Shown: in pieces, positions 1 through 8,689 of the stretch | How positions within the stretch are numbered: position 1 is the stretch's first letter | How the letters are laid out: each line of letters opens with the position of its first letter | NCBI RefSeq assembly: GCF_029917005.1 | Contig: NZ_CP123967.1 | Span: forward strand, 620,001-684,000 | Direction: 5' to 3' | Source: Tessaracoccus lacteus | GTDB taxonomy: Bacteria; Actinomycetota; Actinomycetes; Propionibacteriales; Propionibacteriaceae | DNA length: 64,000 nucleotides | The notes under the pieces: generated by a model | Database searches by the model: none | Seen by the model: only the letters and a program-made list of their open reading frames with translations | Told to the model about the DNA's origin: nothing | Translations under genes and position numbers: made by a program

Positions 1-146
1 AACTTGGCGCGCTCGATCAGGGGGATGCGACCCGCGTCCTTCGCCAGGTCGAGGACCCGGTTGTTGAAGTCGAGCCAGCTCTGTTCGCGGTCTAGGTAGC
101 GGTCGGTGGGCAGCACGGCCTCGTCAGGCTGCGTGATCTCCGTCAC
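1..146 (-). CDS. ppk1: Polyphosphate kinase 1, N-terminal part (cut by window edge)
   Basis: The reverse strand from a GTG at 146 reads through to the window edge (48 residues). It contains [20 protein letters not shown], followed by a PLIERAKF-like segment, which is the conserved N-terminal domain of PPK1. PPK1 makes polyphosphate reversibly from ATP. The GTG start lies 4 bases after the mshD stop, so the gene is probably co-transcribed with glnR and mshD. Only the N-terminus is present, so the catalytic histidines cannot be checked. A second, unrelated polyphosphate kinase (PPK2) is at 13.8 kb. Confidence 0.88.
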   Translation of the reverse strand, partial: MTEITQPDEAVLPTDRYLDREQSWLDFNNRVLDLAKDAGRIPLIERAK

Positions 147-150
147 AGAC

Positions 151-1011
151 TTACACTCCTCGCGTGCGGTAACTGGTGTCGACCTGCTTGGTGAGGAAGC
201 CCGCATTGCGGTACATGCGCACGACCCGCTCCTCAGAGCCTTCAACGTAGAGCTGGACACGGTCGTCGCCCTGCTCAGCGAGCCATTGTAGGCCGCGCTC
301 CAACAGCACCCGGCCGAGTCCCCTGCCCTCGTGGCGGGGACCGACGGCGATGACGTAGACCTCGCCGAGGCCGTCGCCATGACGCTTCGTCCAGTGGAAC
401 CCGGCGACCTCGCCGTCACGCCGCGCGACGAACAGGCCCGAGGGGTCGAACCACTCCTGGGAGGCGAGTTGGTCGAACTCCTCGACCGTCAGCCTGCCCT
501 GCTCCGGGTGGTGAGCGAAGGCAGCGCCGTTGACGCCGACGATCTGTTCGCGGTCCTCGGGACGGAAGGTGTCGACGGTGTAGCCGTCGACGACCAGGGG
601 CGTGCCGTCGACCGCGGGGAGCGCCCGCTCCATCCGGTACAGCAGCCGCGCCGGTTCCATGCCGACGTGCCGGGCGAGTTCGTCGGCACCCGGCAGCGTG
701 CCGAAGGCCCAGGCCGAGTACGCGGGATAGGACGCCAGCGCCTGCAGCAGCAGCTCGGTGCCGAAACCCTCACGGCGGTGTGCCGGATGCACGCCGATCA
801 GCAGGGTCTCGTCGCGGACGTCGCAGATGACGAAACCGAACGGGTCGTCCCGGCGGCCCATGAAGAAGAAGTCGGCCTCCCGCAGGCCGTCGATGCCCAG
901 CGAAGCCGACTCGTTGATGGGCTGCACGCCGTCGTGCTCCGCGATCGCGGCGACGAGTGCTCGCAGGGTGTCGCGCATCGTCGGGCTCAACGGCGACATG
1001 TTAACCAGCAC
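151..1011 (-). CDS. mshD: Mycothiol synthase (mycothiol acetyltransferase)
   Basis: A 286-residue protein with two tandem GNAT acetyltransferase domains. The acetyl-CoA binding signature is RREGFG at about 79-84 in the N-terminal copy and RHEGRGLG at about 226-233 in the C-terminal copy. It ends with the family's VRMYRNAGF-type segment. MshD acetylates Cys-GlcN-Ins with acetyl-CoA, the last step of mycothiol synthesis, a thiol found only in Actinobacteria. The GTG at 1011 has a GAGG 6 bases upstream and overlaps the glnR stop; an ATG at 999 is the alternative start. The pairing with a GlnR-type regulator matches mycobacteria (Rv0818-Rv0819). Confidence 0.93.
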   Translation of the reverse strand: MLVNMSPLSPTMRDTLRALVAAIAEHDGVQPINESASLGIDGLREADFFFMGRRDDPFGFVICDVRDETLLIGVHPAHRREGFGTELLLQALASYPAYSAWAFGTLPGADELARHVGMEPARLLYRMERALPAVDGTPLVVDGYTVDTFRPEDREQIVGVNGAAFAHHPEQGRLTVEEFDQLASQEWFDPSGLFVARRDGEVAGFHWTKRHGDGLGEVYVIAVGPRHEGRGLGRVLLERGLQWLAEQGDDRVQLYVEGSEERVVRMYRNAGFLTKQVDTSYRTRGV

Positions 1012-1654
1012 GGTTGACCTCCCGGGCGCTCGCGAAGCGGTATCCGACGTTGCGGACGGTGCCGATGTAGTGGTCGTACTGGCCGAGTTTCGCCCGTAGG
1101 CGTCTGACGTGCACGTCGACGGTCCGCGTGCCGCCGTAGTAGTCGTATCCCCATACCTGGCTGACGAGGGTTTCGCGTGACAACACCCTCCCAGGATGCT
1201 GCATGAGGTAGCGCAGCAGCTCGAACTCGGTGTACGTCAGATCGAGAGGCGCGCCATCGAGGCTCGCGGAGTACGCGGCCCCGTCGACGCGGATCGGCCC
1301 GATGACAAGGACGTCGGGGTCGACGGCGGCGCGGGCGAGGATCCTCAGGCGCGCGTCGAGCTCGGCGGGCTCAGCTCCGACGGCCATGAAGTCGGTGAAA
1401 CCCCATTCGGGGGACAACACGGCAAGCCCCGAGACAGCCACCAGCAGCAGGATGGGTGTGTTGCCGCCGCGCGACAGTGTCTGACACGTAGAACGGGCAC
1501 CGGCGAGGTCAGTGCGGGCATCGACGACGACGACGTCGGAGTTCTCGGCTTCGAGGAGCGCCTTCGAGGCGGACGCCGCCTGGCTCACCTGATGCGAGAG
1601 GAGGCGCAACTCGTCCGGCGGTTCGCTCGCGGAGACAAAGAGAACAGCGCTCAA
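1001..1654 (-). CDS. glnR: GlnR-type orphan response regulator (OmpR-like winged helix)
   Basis: The 217-residue product has a degenerate receiver domain (about 1-100, retaining VVVDART around the usual phospho-Asp) and a C-terminal winged-helix domain with LTYTEFELLRYL, the wing segment RTVDVHVRRLRAKLG and a final GTVRNVGYRF. The sequence and its position directly before mshD match actinobacterial GlnR, a nitrogen-metabolism regulator that works without a partner kinase. An open frame extends to 1711, but the only good ribosome site (GGAGG, 1664-1668) sits 9 bases before a TTG at 1654, so I choose the TTG start. The identity is strong; its regulon here is not visible. Confidence 0.85.
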   Translation of the reverse strand: MSAVLFVSASEPPDELRLLSHQVSQAASASKALLEAENSDVVVVDARTDLAGARSTCQTLSRGGNTPILLLVAVSGLAVLSPEWGFTDFMAVGAEPAELDARLRILARAAVDPDVLVIGPIRVDGAAYSASLDGAPLDLTYTEFELLRYLMQHPGRVLSRETLVSQVWGYDYYGGTRTVDVHVRRLRAKLGQYDHYIGTVRNVGYRFASAREVNRAG

Positions 1655-1663
1655 GCCGACTTC

Positions 1664-1668
1664 CCTCC
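1664..1668 (-). promoter_or_regulatory. Ribosome binding site deciding a TTG start for glnR
   Basis: The reverse strand reads GGAGG here, 9 bases before TTG at 1654-1652. No comparable site precedes the in-frame ATGs at 1711 and 1693, and the protein aligns with GlnR proteins from the TTG onward. Confidence 0.6.
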
Positions 1669-1762
1669 TACCTGACTGTGGATCGGCCCTCATCGTATCG
1701 CCCAACGACATGGCGTGTGGATCAGCCGTTCACGCCGGGAGCCGGCCTTGTAACATTGCGCC

Positions 1763-2446
1763 ATGGTGCTCCAGGTGCCGGACGAGGCAGTCCGGAAGTC
1801 GACCGGGGGCGACCCGCGCCCCGGCGTGGAGCCCCGGCTGCTTGTCCTGATGCTCGCCATCGCCGTCGTCGCCGGGTTCTTCGGGGGACGGCTGGTCCTC
1901 ATCCGGTCGGACTCCAGTACCACCGGCGGCGCAGAGGTGATCTCCTCGTCCCCGCTCGAGCCCGCGAACTCCGTCGACGACGGGCAGTACACGCCCTATA
2001 CCGGGGTTGTGAAGGCCGTCACCCCAGACAGCGCGGAGGGCAAGTGCAGCGAGAGCCAGGAGGGCGACGCGCCCGCCGCGCTCATCGACCAGTCCGACAC
2101 CAGCATCTGGCGGTGCAGGGGGGAGGGCATCGGCGAGACGGCCGTGTTCGAGTTCGATGAGCCGGTCACGCTCGCCGCGCTGCGGGTCGTCAACGGCAAC
2201 ACAGCCTGGACGGACCGCTACACCGCCGAGCGGCGCATCACGGCGATCCGCTGGACCTTCGACGACGGCTCGTTCTTCGACCAGGGGCTCGCGCCCAACG
2301 ACCGCGATGCACAGGAGGTCCGGTTCCCGGAGACGGAGACGACCAGCATCGCGATGGACGTACTCGGTGTCACGGAGCCCGGCGACGACTCCGACCTCTC
2401 CGACGCGGTGTCCATCAGCTCGCTGGAGTTCCTCGCCCCTGCCTGA
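1763..2446 (+). CDS. Membrane-anchored protein with discoidin-like (NADase-type glycan-binding) domain
   Basis: A 227-residue protein. A short cytoplasmic N-terminus precedes one membrane segment at about residues 26-47 ([20 protein letters not shown]). A roughly 150-residue external domain follows, with the beta-rich pattern [24 protein letters not shown] and ISSLEFL. This resembles the F5/8-type-C-like domain found in many actinobacterial membrane proteins and named NADase-type glycan-binding. A role in binding cell-wall glycan is family inference. It diverges from glnR and is followed after 37 bases by dtd. Confidence 0.65.
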   Translation: MVLQVPDEAVRKSTGGDPRPGVEPRLLVLMLAIAVVAGFFGGRLVLIRSDSSTTGGAEVISSSPLEPANSVDDGQYTPYTGVVKAVTPDSAEGKCSESQEGDAPAALIDQSDTSIWRCRGEGIGETAVFEFDEPVTLAALRVVNGNTAWTDRYTAERRITAIRWTFDDGSFFDQGLAPNDRDAQEVRFPETETTSIAMDVLGVTEPGDDSDLSDAVSISSLEFLAPA

Positions 2447-2483
2447 GCGCGCGCCGCCGCGCAGACGCGCAACAATGACCCTC

Positions 2484-2921
2484 ATGCGCATCGTCTGCAC
2501 CCGCGTCTCGTCCGCCTCCGTCACCGTCGAGGACGAGATCATCGCCGAACTGCCCCGGCCGGGGCTGCTGGTGCTCGCCGGCGTGGGCCACGACGACACC
2601 GTCGAGCAGGCCGCCGCGCTGGCGCGCAAGATCTGGGGCCTGCGGATCCTCGACGACGAGCTCTCCGCCAGTGACGTCGACGCGCCGATCCTCGTCGTCA
2701 GCCAGTTCACTCTCTACGCGTCGACCAGGAAGGGGCGTCGCCCGGGCTGGAGCGCCGCGGCGCCGGGGCCGGTGTCCGAGCCGCTGGTCGAGGAGCTCTG
2801 CACGCGGCTGGAGGCGCTCGGCGCGACGGTGCTGCGGGGGCGCTTCGGCGCGCACATGCAGGTGGCATCCGTCAACGACGGACCCATCACTATCACGATC
2901 GACACCGAGCACTGGGCCTGA
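2484..2921 (+). CDS. dtd: D-aminoacyl-tRNA deacylase
   Basis: 145 residues, the usual DTD length. It carries both catalytic signatures: SQFTLYA at 73-79 and NDGPITI at 131-137 (the usual form is N-[AS]-G-P; here the second residue is Asp). The enzyme hydrolyses D-amino acids from tRNA in the cytoplasm. The ATG at 2484 gives the standard [15 protein letters not shown] beginning; an in-frame ATG at 2475 is the alternative. Confidence 0.93.
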   Translation: MRIVCTRVSSASVTVEDEIIAELPRPGLLVLAGVGHDDTVEQAAALARKIWGLRILDDELSASDVDAPILVVSQFTLYASTRKGRRPGWSAAAPGPVSEPLVEELCTRLEALGATVLRGRFGAHMQVASVNDGPITITIDTEHWA

Positions 2922-2956
2922 GCCGGAACCGGGCGGGATCCATATACTTGTCGCCT

Positions 2957-3082
2957 ATGGACGCTGTCCTGGTGTGGGTACTGATCATCGCCGCGGGGAT
3001 CTCGAGCGCATTTGCGCTGCTGATCCTCGGGTTCGTCCTGTTCGGCCTGCGCCGCCAGCTCAGAGGAGAAGACGAGAAGTGA
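2957..3082 (+). CDS. 41-residue single-span membrane peptide
   Basis: The small frame starts MDAVLVWVLIIAAG and ends LRRQLRGEDEK. It has one hydrophobic segment of about 29 residues and then a positively then negatively charged tail, consistent with one membrane span and a cytoplasmic C-terminus. A GGAG-like purine stretch is weak, but the stop TGA overlaps the GTG of the next gene (GTGA), a typical sign of translational coupling. No named family is recognised. It is too short for many gene finders. Confidence 0.6.
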   Translation: MDAVLVWVLIIAAGISSAFALLILGFVLFGLRRQLRGEDEK

Positions 3083-3585
3083 ACATCGACATCGAGGTCC
3101 CCGAGGGCCTGAACCCCAAGCTGACCGCGCTCGGCTGGCTAGTCGGCCGCTGGGAGGGCACCGGCAACGGCAACGATCACGAGGGCAACGAGTTCCAGTT
3201 CGAGCAGCGCATCGAGTTCAGCCACAACGGGGGCGACTACCTGTTTTACGCCGCCCAGTCGTTCAAGCTCGGCGCCGACGGCGAGGCGGACGGCGAGCCG
3301 CTGGGCATGGAGTCCGGCTTCTGGCGTCCCCTCCCGGACGCCTCCGTCGAGGTCGTGCTGGCCAATGCGCACGGCTGGACCGAGGTGCTCGTCGGCAAGA
3401 TCCAGGTGACCCGCATCGACCTGCTCAGCGACGCCGTCGTGCGCACCGAGCACGCAGACGTCACCCACTCCGCCGGTCAGCGCCTGTACGGCAAGGTCGA
3501 CGGTCAGCTGATGTACGCGCTCGACCGCGCCACCACCGAGCACGAGCTGCGGCCGCACATGTGGGCGCAGCTGAAGCGGGTCTGA
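3079..3585 (+). CDS. Nitrobindin-like heme-binding beta-barrel protein (FABP-like)
   Basis: 168 residues with the family's GRWEGTG at 23-29 and the C-terminal LRPHMWAQLKRV, where His160 corresponds to the proximal heme ligand of nitrobindins such as Rv2717c. Nitrobindins are 10-stranded barrels holding ferric heme that react with NO or peroxynitrite; that activity is known for relatives and inferred here. The GTG start overlaps the membrane peptide, and the stop overlaps the ATG of ygfZ (TGATG), so the three genes form one tight unit. Confidence 0.85.
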   Translation: MNIDIEVPEGLNPKLTALGWLVGRWEGTGNGNDHEGNEFQFEQRIEFSHNGGDYLFYAAQSFKLGADGEADGEPLGMESGFWRPLPDASVEVVLANAHGWTEVLVGKIQVTRIDLLSDAVVRTEHADVTHSAGQRLYGKVDGQLMYALDRATTEHELRPHMWAQLKRV

Positions 3586-4514
3586 TGCGCGTCGTCATCG
3601 AGGACGGCATCGACGCGGGGCTGGCCTGGCACTTCGGCAACCCCGTCGCCGAGGCGCGGCTGCTCACCTCCGGGGGCGGGGTCGTCGACCTGCGCAACCG
3701 CGAGGTCGTCGAGGTGTCGGGCGCCGACCGGCTGGCCTTCCTGCACGCCCTGACGACGCAGCACCTTGAGTCGTTGCCTGCGGGGGAGGCGACGACCGCG
3801 CTGATCCTCAGCCCGACGGGACATGTCGAGCACGTGCTGTACGGCACCGACGACGGCACGAGCTTCCTGGCGTGGACCGAGCCCGGCCACGGCGACGCGC
3901 TGTCCGCGTTCCTCGACTCGATGCGTTTCGCCATGCGCGTAGAGGTGCGCCGTCGCGAGGACCTGCACGTCGTGTGGGCCGGGCATCTGGTGGAGCTGGA
4001 CCCGGCCTGGCGCGTGCGCGACAGCGACCTCGGCGGCGTCGAAGCCTTCCTGCCGGTCGGCGTCGAGCTGCCGGACACGGTCGGCATGTGGGCGTTCGAG
4101 GCGATGCGCATCGCCGCGGGCGTGCCCCGCGTCTTCGTCGACACGGACCACCGGACGATCCCGAACGAGATCGGGCTCGTTGGGACACACCTGACCAAGG
4201 GGTGCTACCGCGGCCAGGAGACCGTCGCGCGCGTCCACACGCTGGGTCGGCCTCCCCGTCGTCTGGTGCAGCTGCACCTCGACGGCTCAATGTCGGAGCT
4301 GCCGGCGGTCGGCGCTCCGCTGGAACTCGACGGTCGGCAGGTGGGCTTCGTCGGCTCGTCGGCCCGGCACCACGAGCTGGGCCCCATCGCGTTGGCGCTG
4401 GTGAAGCGCTCGGTTCCGGTCGACGCGGAGCTGGTCGTGGCCGGCATCGCCGCCGCCCAGGAGCCCCTGGTGGACCCGGAGGTCGGCCTCCACGTCCGCC
4501 CCGTCCTCGGCTGA
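3585..4514 (+). CDS. ygfZ: Folate-binding protein YgfZ (Fe-S cluster repair, aminomethyltransferase-like)
   Basis: 309 residues. The diagnostic YgfZ motif KGCYRGQE is at 205-212, and the N-terminus has the GcvT-like fold (LRNREVVEVSGADRLAFLHALT). YgfZ uses tetrahydrofolate in maintaining Fe-S enzymes such as MiaB. The start codon overlaps the previous stop. The gene is followed by a hairpin-rich repeat. Confidence 0.92.
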   Translation: MRVVIEDGIDAGLAWHFGNPVAEARLLTSGGGVVDLRNREVVEVSGADRLAFLHALTTQHLESLPAGEATTALILSPTGHVEHVLYGTDDGTSFLAWTEPGHGDALSAFLDSMRFAMRVEVRRREDLHVVWAGHLVELDPAWRVRDSDLGGVEAFLPVGVELPDTVGMWAFEAMRIAAGVPRVFVDTDHRTIPNEIGLVGTHLTKGCYRGQETVARVHTLGRPPRRLVQLHLDGSMSELPAVGAPLELDGRQVGFVGSSARHHELGPIALALVKRSVPVDAELVVAGIAAAQEPLVDPEVGLHVRPVLG

Positions 4515-4519
4515 TCCCG

Positions 4520-4620
4520 CGCCACCCTTACCGACGGACGCCACCCTTGTTCGCACATGCCACCGCCATGGCGGTGGCATGTGTCGAGACGGGTGGCGGC
4601 TGCACGTAAGGGTGGCGTCT
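4520..4620. repeat. Hairpin-rich 19-bp-period repeat, copy A (type 1)
   Basis: Left arm units CGCCACCCTT at 4520 and GACGCCACCCTT at 4537; a perfect 30-bp palindrome at 4554-4583 centred on CCATGG; right arm units GGGTGGCGG near 4590 and AAGGGTGGCGTC at 4608-4619. The left units are the reverse complement of the right units, so the whole can fold into a long hairpin. The same element occurs at 32.1 and 35.1 kb. It lies between the convergent ygfZ and the GH42 importer operon. Confidence 0.85.
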
Positions 4621-4637
4621 GCCGACGGGGCGCCCAT

Positions 4638-4752
4638 CCGGTTCCCTGAGCTTGTCGTAGGGCGTTGAGGAAGCGCGCCAGCGCTGAAGAATCGTGGCTT
4701 GGGTGGGACCCTTCGCTGCGCTCAGGGCGTTTCGACAAGCTCAACGAGCCGA
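4638..4752. repeat. Second intergenic inverted repeat (GAGCTTGTCG type)
   Basis: GGTTCCCTGAGCTTGTCG near 4639 pairs imperfectly with TTTCGACAAGCTCAACGAG near 4731. CCTGAGCTTGTCGAAGGGC-like palindromes recur in many high-GC actinobacterial genomes (recollection, not searched). The rest of the 340-base gap 4515-4854 holds only a weak 7-bp stem (CCGCCGA 4782 / TCGGCGG 4804), which may end the importer operon. Confidence 0.55.
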
Positions 4753-4854
4753 CGACAAGGTCGTCCGCCTGGAACGCAGAACCGCCGACCCCCTGGGCGG
4801 GCATCGGCGGCTTGCGGCTGCGACCGTGCGGTCAGGCCTCGACGGAGCTGGCGG

Positions 4855-5739
4855 TCAGCCCTTGACAGAGCCGGCGGTCAGGCCGCCGACGATGTAGCGC
4901 TGCAGCGTCAGGAACAGCACGAGGACCGGGACGGCGGCCAGCAGGGCGCCGGCGGCGAACAGGCCCCAGCGCGACGTCAGCTGGTTGGAGACCCACTGGT
5001 ACATGCCGACGGCGAGCGTCCAGTTGTCCTCGGAGACGAGGATGATCTTGCTGATGATGTAGTCGCCAAAGCTGGAGATGAAGGCCAGCAGGGCGACGAC
5101 CGCGAGGATCGGCGTGACCAAGGGCATGATGAGCCGCCAGAAGATCTGGGCGTGCGAGGCTCCGTCGATCTTGGCGGACTCGTCGATCTCGATCGGGATG
5201 GTGTTGAAAAAGCCGTACATCAGGAACGTGTTCACGCCGAGCGCGCCACCGAGGTAGACGCAGATCAACGAGAGCTTGGAGTTCAGGCCGAGGACGGGGA
5301 ACACCTCGCCGATGGCGAGCAGCATCAGGAAGATGGCGACGAACGCGAGCGCCTGCGGGAACATCTGCACGATGAGCAGCGTCGTCAGGCCGACACGCCG
5401 ACCGGTGAACCGGAAGCGCGAGAACGCGTAGGCGGCGCATGCGCCCATCAACACCGTGCCGATGGCGGCGGACCCGCCGACGATGAGCGTGTTGGCGTAC
5501 CAGGTCCAGTACGACGTCTCGCCGAGCGCCTTGAAGTTGTCGAGCGAGAAGACCGTGAACAGCGAGTTGCTGGCGGCCAGCGAGCCGTTCGGGTTCAGCG
5601 ACGCCGAGACGATGTAGATGAGCGGGAAGACCGCGTAGAACAGGATGAACACCGCGAGGATGTACTTCCAGCCGACCTCCAGGAACCAGCGCTTGCGGCG
5701 GGCCGAGGTGCGGGATGCGGGGACGGTGTCAGCAGACAT
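4855..5739 (-). CDS. Sugar ABC transporter permease, MalG type
   Basis: 294 residues with about six membrane spans and the ATPase-contact EAA loop EIDESAKIDGASHAQIFWRL, followed by the C-terminal QRYIVGGLTAGSVKG typical of MalG. It forms the membrane channel with the MalF-type partner, whose stop codon it overlaps by one base (TGATG). It is last in an operon running GH42, binding protein, MalF, MalG. The beta-galactosidase suggests galacto-oligosaccharides as substrate; this is inferred from context only. Confidence 0.9.
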   Translation of the reverse strand: MSADTVPASRTSARRKRWFLEVGWKYILAVFILFYAVFPLIYIVSASLNPNGSLAASNSLFTVFSLDNFKALGETSYWTWYANTLIVGGSAAIGTVLMGACAAYAFSRFRFTGRRVGLTTLLIVQMFPQALAFVAIFLMLLAIGEVFPVLGLNSKLSLICVYLGGALGVNTFLMYGFFNTIPIEIDESAKIDGASHAQIFWRLIMPLVTPILAVVALLAFISSFGDYIISKIILVSEDNWTLAVGMYQWVSNQLTSRWGLFAAGALLAAVPVLVLFLTLQRYIVGGLTAGSVKG

Positions 5740-7322
5740 CAGGCGTACTCCTCGAGCTTCTTGGTCTGGCGGAACGCGATCGCGGAGATCACACCGACGA
5801 TGGCGAACACGATGATCGACAGGGCGCTGGCCAGGCCGTAGTCGGCCACGCCCCGGTTGACGCCGGAGATGTCCCAGATCGCGGAGATCAGGATGTCGGT
5901 GGCGCCGAGGGCGTACGGGGCGCCGGGAATGGCGGGCCCGCCGTCGTTGAACATGAAGATCACGGTGAAGTTGTTGAAGCTGAATGCGAAGGACGAGATC
6001 AGCAGCGGAGCCGTTGCGACCAGCACGAGCGGCAGGATGATCGACGTCATCTGACGGAACCTGTTGGCTCCGTCGAGGTCCGCGGCCTCGAGCGTCGACG
6101 CAGGCAGCGACTGCAACGCCCCGGTGCACACGAGGAAGTAGTAGGGGTAGGTCAGCCACACGTTGACGAACAGAACCGCCAACCTGGCCAACCATGGATC
6201 ACCCAGCCAGTCGATGTTCGCACCGCCGAAGAACAGCTCGTTGATGACGCCGAACTCCGCGTTGAACATACCGCGGTAGAGCAGCGCCGACATGAAGGCC
6301 GGAAACGCGTAGGGGAGGATGAAGAACGTGCGGAGGATCCTGCGCCCGCGGATGCGCTCGTCGTTGTAGACGAACGCCATCACCAGCCCGATGCCGAACG
6401 GCACCAGCACCGACAGGAGAGCCCAGGCCACCGTCCACAGCGCCACCATCGCCAGCGGGGAAACGATCGTCGGGTCGGTGAAAAGGCGCATGAAGTTGTC
6501 GAAGCCGACGTTGACGATCCACCCTGTGGTCAGCGACGTGCCGTCGTCGGCGGTGAACGTGCCCTGATCGGTGGCGCGGTAGACGATGCCGTTCTCGGTG
6601 TCGGTGATGGTCTGCGCGTCCGGGTCCCATTCCAGGGAGGACTGGTAGACCGAGCCGGTGGACCCGTCGCGGGTGCGGATGGAGCCGTCGGTTGCGTCGT
6701 CGGAGATGGGGACGCGAAGGTTGACGACCTGTGCCTGCAGGTCCTGGCTGCTCAGCAGGTCCCGGCGACCGATGACCTCCCAGCCGTCGACCTCGGTGGG
6801 TGCCTTGCCATCGGCGGAGGTGCCGACGACCTCGAGGGGTTCGTCGGCGGTGCCGACGAGGATCTCGCCGTCTTGCACGACCGCGAAGCCGAGTTCGTCA
6901 CCCTTCGAGACGACAGACAGGGGGAGAGTGGGGGAGTCCTCGGCGCGGCGCTCGCCTTGCTGCAGAGCCGCGTTGACGGCCTGCTGCTGCGACCCGACGT
7001 GACCCGCGCCGTAGTTCGTGAACGCGATGTAGCCGGTGTAGCCGAAGATGAACACCTGGAACATCAGCATGAATGCGAGGCCGGGCAGGAGGTACTTCAG
7101 CGGCAGAGCGCGCTTGCTGAAGTAGACGAAATCGGCGGCCGCGAGCAGCACCACCGCGAACCCGAAGATCACCCAGCTGCCTGCGTTGAACGCGGACAGG
7201 ATGCCCATCAGGCCGAACGCATTGATGACGGCCATGATCATCAGCTTGACCAGGAATCCCCAGCCGTTCCAACCACGGCGGCTGAACCCCGTCGTCGTCG
7301 TTTCTTCGTGGTCTACCGACAT
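5739..7322 (-). CDS. Sugar ABC transporter permease, MalF type with large external loop
   Basis: 527 residues, long for the family and close to enterobacterial MalF. The N-terminus has several hydrophobic segments. A soluble insertion of roughly 180-200 residues (about 105-290; GSQQQAVNAALQ, later DGSIRTRDGSTGSVYQ) follows, comparable in place to the MalF P2 loop that touches the binding protein. The C-terminal half carries the core spans and the EAA loop (TLEAADLDGANRFRQMTSI). The ATG at 7322 gives MSVDHEETTT. It is coupled to malG by stop/start overlap. Confidence 0.9.
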   Translation of the reverse strand: MSVDHEETTTTGFSRRGWNGWGFLVKLMIMAVINAFGLMGILSAFNAGSWVIFGFAVVLLAAADFVYFSKRALPLKYLLPGLAFMLMFQVFIFGYTGYIAFTNYGAGHVGSQQQAVNAALQQGERRAEDSPTLPLSVVSKGDELGFAVVQDGEILVGTADEPLEVVGTSADGKAPTEVDGWEVIGRRDLLSSQDLQAQVVNLRVPISDDATDGSIRTRDGSTGSVYQSSLEWDPDAQTITDTENGIVYRATDQGTFTADDGTSLTTGWIVNVGFDNFMRLFTDPTIVSPLAMVALWTVAWALLSVLVPFGIGLVMAFVYNDERIRGRRILRTFFILPYAFPAFMSALLYRGMFNAEFGVINELFFGGANIDWLGDPWLARLAVLFVNVWLTYPYYFLVCTGALQSLPASTLEAADLDGANRFRQMTSIILPLVLVATAPLLISSFAFSFNNFTVIFMFNDGGPAIPGAPYALGATDILISAIWDISGVNRGVADYGLASALSIIVFAIVGVISAIAFRQTKKLEEYA

Positions 7323-7358
7323 GGTGTCCACCCTTCCCCTCTCGTGGGCTGAACCGGT

Positions 7359-7392
7359 CAGCGGGGGCGGGCTGATGGGCCCGCCCCCGCTG
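7359..7392 (-). promoter_or_regulatory. Strong intercistronic hairpin between binding protein and permease genes
   Basis: CAGCGGGGGCGGGC (7359-7372) and GCCCGCCCCCGCTG (7379-7392) form a perfect 14-bp stem with a 6-base loop. There is no T-run on the reverse strand, so it is more likely an mRNA stabiliser or partial attenuator that favours expression of the binding protein over the permeases. Confidence 0.65.
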
Positions 7393-7401
7393 AGTGGTCG
7401 A

Positions 7402-8658
7402 TCAGCCGATGGCGGCTTCGAGGTCGGAGACCATCTTCGTCCAGGTCGACTCGGCGTCGGCGCCCTTGATGATCTGCACCTGAGCGGCGTTCCAGAGGTC
7501 CCAGACCGATGCCATCTCGGGGATGTTCGGCATCGGGACGCCGTTCTTCGAGGAGGCGACGAAGCCGGCGATGTTGGCGTCGGAGGAGACCTCCTCAGCC
7601 AGCGTGCTCCACGCGGGGATGCGCGGGTCGGCCTCGTAGAGGGCCTTCTGAGCCTCATCGGTGGCGAGGTAGTTGGTCAGGAACTCCTGCGCGACCAGGG
7701 CGTTCTTGGACTCGGAGCTCAGGTAGAAGCCCTGCACGCCCACGAACGGGGAGGCGGTCTCGCCGCCGGCCGACGGGATGGGGTTGACCTTGACGTTGAC
7801 GCCCTTGGCGGTCAGCGCCTCGATGGCCCACGGCCCCTGGACGGTGTAGGCGGCCTTGCCGGACGCGAACAGCTCGTTGTTGGTGTCGTAGTCGATCGTG
7901 GTGGAGATGTAGCCGGTGCCCTCCTCGCCGTTGGCGCTCAGCCACTCGGCGAACTTGGTGCCCGCCTCGCCGCCCATGCCGACCTCGGTGGTGAAGCCGG
8001 TCTCGTCCTGCACGAACACGGGGGCGCCGAAGGAGGTCTGGAAGCCGTACATGGTGTAGGCGTCACCGGTCTGGCCTGCGGTGTTGATCACGACGGGGCG
8101 CTCGGCGCCTGCCTCCTTCGCGGCGGCGATCATGTCGTCCCACGTGGCGGGGGCATCCTCGCCGACCAGGTCGGTGTTCTGGATCAGGGCGATGGTCTCA
8201 AGGGAGTACGGCATGGCGTACAGCTGGGAGTCGTAGGTGAAGGCGTCGATCGAGACGGGCTCGAAGGAGGAGGCCTTGTCGCCCAGGTCGATCGTGGAGA
8301 TCACACCGGCCTGGACAAGCGAGCCGACCCAGTCGTGCGCGCCGATGGTCAGGTCCGGGCCCTCGCCGGTCGGCACCTGGTTGATGAAGTCGTTGCGGAT
8401 GTCCTCGAAGTTCTTCTGGACGAGGGTGACGGTCGCGCCGGTCTCCCCCTCGAACAGCTTCGCGGCGTCCTCGATCGCGGGCTTACGGTTCTCGTCGGTC
8501 CAGACCGTCAGTTCGATGCCCGAGGCGTCGATCGGGGCCTCGGAGGTGGCTGAGGCGGTGGACTGGGCAGTCGTGGTGGTTTCGGACGAGCCGCTGGAGC
8601 AGGCCCCCAGCAGCATGGTGGCGGCGACCGCGGCGGCGCCGATGCTCAGGTAACGCAT
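7402..8658 (-). CDS. Sugar ABC transporter substrate-binding lipoprotein
   Basis: 418 residues. The lipoprotein signal MRYLSIGAAAVAATMLLGAC places the acylated Cys at position 20. A Ser/Thr-rich linker and a family-1 solute-binding domain follow (ELTVWTDENRKPAIEDAAKLF, later YTVQGPWAIEAL and SESKNALVAQEFLTNYL), similar to maltose/oligosaccharide binding proteins. A GGAAGG ribosome site precedes the ATG. It captures oligosaccharide outside the membrane for the two permeases downstream. No ATPase gene accompanies the system. Confidence 0.92.
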   Translation of the reverse strand: MRYLSIGAAAVAATMLLGACSSGSSETTTTAQSTASATSEAPIDASGIELTVWTDENRKPAIEDAAKLFEGETGATVTLVQKNFEDIRNDFINQVPTGEGPDLTIGAHDWVGSLVQAGVISTIDLGDKASSFEPVSIDAFTYDSQLYAMPYSLETIALIQNTDLVGEDAPATWDDMIAAAKEAGAERPVVINTAGQTGDAYTMYGFQTSFGAPVFVQDETGFTTEVGMGGEAGTKFAEWLSANGEEGTGYISTTIDYDTNNELFASGKAAYTVQGPWAIEALTAKGVNVKVNPIPSAGGETASPFVGVQGFYLSSESKNALVAQEFLTNYLATDEAQKALYEADPRIPAWSTLAEEVSSDANIAGFVASSKNGVPMPNIPEMASVWDLWNAAQVQIIKGADAESTWTKMVSDLEAAIG

Positions 8659-8689
8659 CTTCGTGTTTCCTTCCGGTTCTTATCTGTGG

